Positions 62,268 through 64,000 of a DNA stretch of 64,000 bases are shown here, piece by piece. Numbering within the stretch: position 1 is the stretch's first letter; each line of letters opens with the position of its first letter. A program made the position numbers and the translations under genes. Under the pieces are notes generated by a model. It did not search any database. It saw only the letters and a program-made list of their open reading frames with translations, and had not been told where the DNA came from. The DNA comes from Desulfovibrio sp. MES5 (GTDB lineage: Bacteria > Desulfobacterota > Desulfovibrionia > Desulfovibrionales > Desulfovibrionaceae): contig NZ_MJUZ01000002.1 in NCBI RefSeq assembly GCF_002237645.1, forward strand, positions 36,069 to 100,068, in the 5' to 3' direction.

Positions 62268-63737
62268 TTATTGGTCGCTGTTGATAAGGGTGCTGACAAG
62301 CTCCATTCGGCTGTTGACCCTGGTTTTTTTCAGAAGGGTGCGAATGTAAAAGCGTACGGAGTTTTCTTTAAGATGCAGTGTCTCCGCCATGGCTCCTGTA
62401 GAGAGTCCGCGCATCAGTAATTCAAGAACTTCTTTTTCGCGGGGGGAGAGTTTATACTTTACAGAAAAAATATTAATAGTCTGGGCAATGTCACGAATAA
62501 TGGGCAACGCTGGCGCAACAGATGGCTTGTCATTCTTGTTGATTTCATGAAGCGCCCGGTAAGCTGCTGGCAGGGAGGCAATGCACAAAAAAGTGCAGAC
62601 CATAAGCGTGACAATGGGGGAACTGGGCAGCAAAGGCTGCACATAGCTTTGGAATAAGGCGCCCGCCAGCATTGCGCTCGTTGCGCACATAAGCAGTGCG
62701 GTAGTGTACAGGGCTGGGAAGGCGCAGCGGAAAGCGATGTTGCCGGTAAGCAGCATGCCGGAAAAAAGTTGCATCTGGTAGCCGATGATGCTGGCTACGA
62801 GTATGGTTTGGTACAACCAGCTTGTAGGGGGAAGCGTGAGTAGCCATGTCAGGGGCAGGCAAAGAAGGATGCCCCCGATGAATAGAAAACTTAGAATTTT
62901 ATTGCCATAGCTATATAAAAAGAAAGACGTAAAAGAAAACAGCAGCAGAAAGGCAAGCTGGGTATACTCTGGGTATGCTTCCTTTATGTTGAAGTACGGT
63001 AGAATGGCTAACGAGCTGAAACCGCTGATAAAACAGGTTATAGTGAGGGGCGGCAGCAGCCTCAGTAATAGTTTCGAGGCGGAGAAATCCGTTGTATTTA
63101 CAGATTGTTGTTCTCGGTCCTCCAGACGGATTTTCTCCTTGCCTAGCAACTCCGGAAGGATTCTGAAAAGTCGCCATACAATGTAAGCAAAGGCAAGAGA
63201 CAACAACGAACGCGTACAATGCAGCAGCATGCCATAGCGATTGGCTGACCCTGAGGGCGCTTGGAAATGGGTTTCCACCAGGATCAGTATGATCATGGCC
63301 CAAAAAGCGTGGCCTACGGCCAAGGCGCCAGCTAAAGAGAAGCCTTGGCTATGGGGGGGGACAGAGAGGAAAAAGAGTCTGTACATGATGGGCCAGAGTA
63401 TTGCCCATATGACAAGCTGGACAAAAGTAAGCCAGAATCCTTCGTAGAACCAGGGACACCATAAAAGCGTCGGAGGAGCGGTTATAGCGATGACGACAAT
63501 GTACGCGGCAATGATGCCGCCCCAAAAGGAAGCTGTATGCGGGGCAGATGCAATGCGGCGCTCAATGCAGGCGAGAACTGCCGCACTCATGATCACCCCA
63601 AGCAAATACCCTGAAAGGGCAATAGACTGTTCATCCGGCGTCAGCCGATGAAGCATGAGCAGAGTGGAACCGGTGTTGAGAATAGGAAAAAAAAAGAAGG
63701 CGAGAGCTTGTCCCCATACTTTTGGCTCACCAGGCAA
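62268..63737 (-). CDS. Membrane-anchored LuxR-type transcriptional regulator (5' end unclear, next to an IS)
   Basis: About 490 residues. Roughly 12 hydrophobic helices fill the first 400, followed by a LuxR/GerE helix-turn-helix at the C-terminus (KLSPREKEVLELLMRGLS... ENSVRFYIRTLLKKT). Such polytopic LuxR fusions are common in gut Eggerthellaceae and rarer in proteobacteria. The start is not settled. The frame runs on to 63998, but upstream of about 63780 it overlaps a transposase gene on the other strand. ATG 63656 would cut the first helix; TTG 63737 is used here. The IS may have removed the native promoter and first codons. Confidence 0.7.
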   Translation of the reverse strand: MPGEPKVWGQALAFFFFPILNTGSTLLMLHRLTPDEQSIALSGYLLGVIMSAAVLACIERRIASAPHTASFWGGIIAAYIVVIAITAPPTLLWCPWFYEGFWLTFVQLVIWAILWPIMYRLFFLSVPPHSQGFSLAGALAVGHAFWAMIILILVETHFQAPSGSANRYGMLLHCTRSLLSLAFAYIVWRLFRILPELLGKEKIRLEDREQQSVNTTDFSASKLLLRLLPPLTITCFISGFSSLAILPYFNIKEAYPEYTQLAFLLLFSFTSFFLYSYGNKILSFLFIGGILLCLPLTWLLTLPPTSWLYQTILVASIIGYQMQLFSGMLLTGNIAFRCAFPALYTTALLMCATSAMLAGALFQSYVQPLLPSSPIVTLMVCTFLCIASLPAAYRALHEINKNDKPSVAPALPIIRDIAQTINIFSVKYKLSPREKEVLELLMRGLSTGAMAETLHLKENSVRFYIRTLLKKTRVNSRMELVSTLINSDQ

Positions 63738-63784
63738 TTTCGTCTGAGGCGTTAGATGAAGTAGTCGCGATTTGATCTGACAGT

Positions 63785-64000
63785 TGTCCCTTGAAAAGCG
63801 AGGGGAACTCCGTTTTGATGGAAGTGTAAACGTACCATCAACCGGGCACAGCGCCCACGGAGTTTCCCCATGGAAAGTTTCAATCAAAACGTCATCAAAC
63901 ACAAGACCGGACTTCTCAACCTTGCCGCCGAACTCGGCAATGTCTCCAGAGCCTGCCGCATCATGGGCTTTTCCAGAGATACCTTCTACCGGTATCAAGG
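63785..64000 (+). mobile_element. IS481-type insertion sequence, left part (runs off window)
   Basis: Contains the start of a transposase gene at 63870. The left boundary is placed near TGTCCC around 63785 by position only; no inverted repeat partner is visible in the window. Confidence 0.55.
63870..64000 (+). CDS. IS481-family transposase, N-terminal part
   Basis: A partial gene of 43 codons. MESFNQNVIKHKTGLLNLA, LGNVSRACRIMGFS and RDTFYRYQ form the helix-turn-helix that opens IS481-type transposases. GGAG lies 7 bases before ATG 63870. The DDE domain lies beyond the window. Confidence 0.82.
   Translation, partial: MESFNQNVIKHKTGLLNLAAELGNVSRACRIMGFSRDTFYRYQ

Overview
The window reads as chromosomal DNA from a sulfate-reducing deltaproteobacterium of the Desulfovibrio group, most like D. 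desulfuricans. The main reasons are a periplasmic formate dehydrogenase operon with a selenocysteine catalytic subunit and its own tetraheme c3-type cytochrome (fdhA-fdhB-fdhE-fdhC), a chemoreceptor fused to hemerythrin (DcrH-like), the selenium-associated protein YedF, four methyl-accepting chemoreceptors, and high-GC coding with AT-richer spacers. All family assignments come from reading motifs in translations; no database search was run.

Layout. 1-3.9 kb: the end of pdxS, pdxT, a DksA/TraR-type zinc-finger protein and a two-domain acyltransferase that looks like a bifunctional ornithine-lipid synthase. 4.4-8.7 kb: hemerythrin chemoreceptor, divergent yedF, second chemoreceptor. 9.2-13.4 kb: a secondary alcohol dehydrogenase of the clostridial/Thermoanaerobacter type, a dead IS200 copy, and a double-cubane reductase with its ATPase activator, separated by a MITE-like palindrome. 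14-16 kb: a PadR regulator divergent from an orphan radical SAM enzyme. 16.2-22.1 kb: a leftward operon cvpA-mazG-lipoprotein-polytopic membrane protein. 22.7-25.3 kb: mobA and an FmdE/molybdopterin-binding fusion. 26.2-27.8 kb: a polytopic membrane protein.

28.8-34.8 kb is the formate dehydrogenase operon. Strong RNA hairpins lie between fdhB and fdhE, and a five-hairpin element lies between fdhE and fdhC. 35.2-39.0 kb carries a chemoreceptor and an EAL-CBS-GGDEF protein. A very small leftward gene at 39.75-39.94 kb has an in-frame UGA followed by a SECIS-like hairpin and its own terminator; it is a candidate new small membrane selenoprotein. A short flagellin-like gene follows.

42.4-55.7 kb is a surface-protein region. 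It holds a 2394-residue repeat exoprotein with a 377-residue internal duplication. It also holds a leftward cluster of a chemoreceptor, an RTX-type exoprotein with about 180 residues of alternating Asp-Thr, a GT61 glycosyltransferase and a methyltransferase-like protein. Both exoproteins share an N-terminal domain resembling the prefix domain of BapA-type adhesins. 58.8-64 kb holds an EAL phosphodiesterase, an IS200 remnant and a membrane-anchored LuxR regulator whose 5' end abuts an IS481-type transposase running off the window.

Two themes connect the genes. Selenium, molybdenum or tungsten and formate are served by yedF, mobA, the FmdE fusion, fdhABEC and the candidate selenoprotein. Surface life and sensing are served by the chemoreceptors, c-di-GMP enzymes, exoproteins and glycosyltransferase. 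Mobile-element damage is seen at several points: IS200 twice, an IS3 fragment, an IS481 end and MITE-like palindromes.
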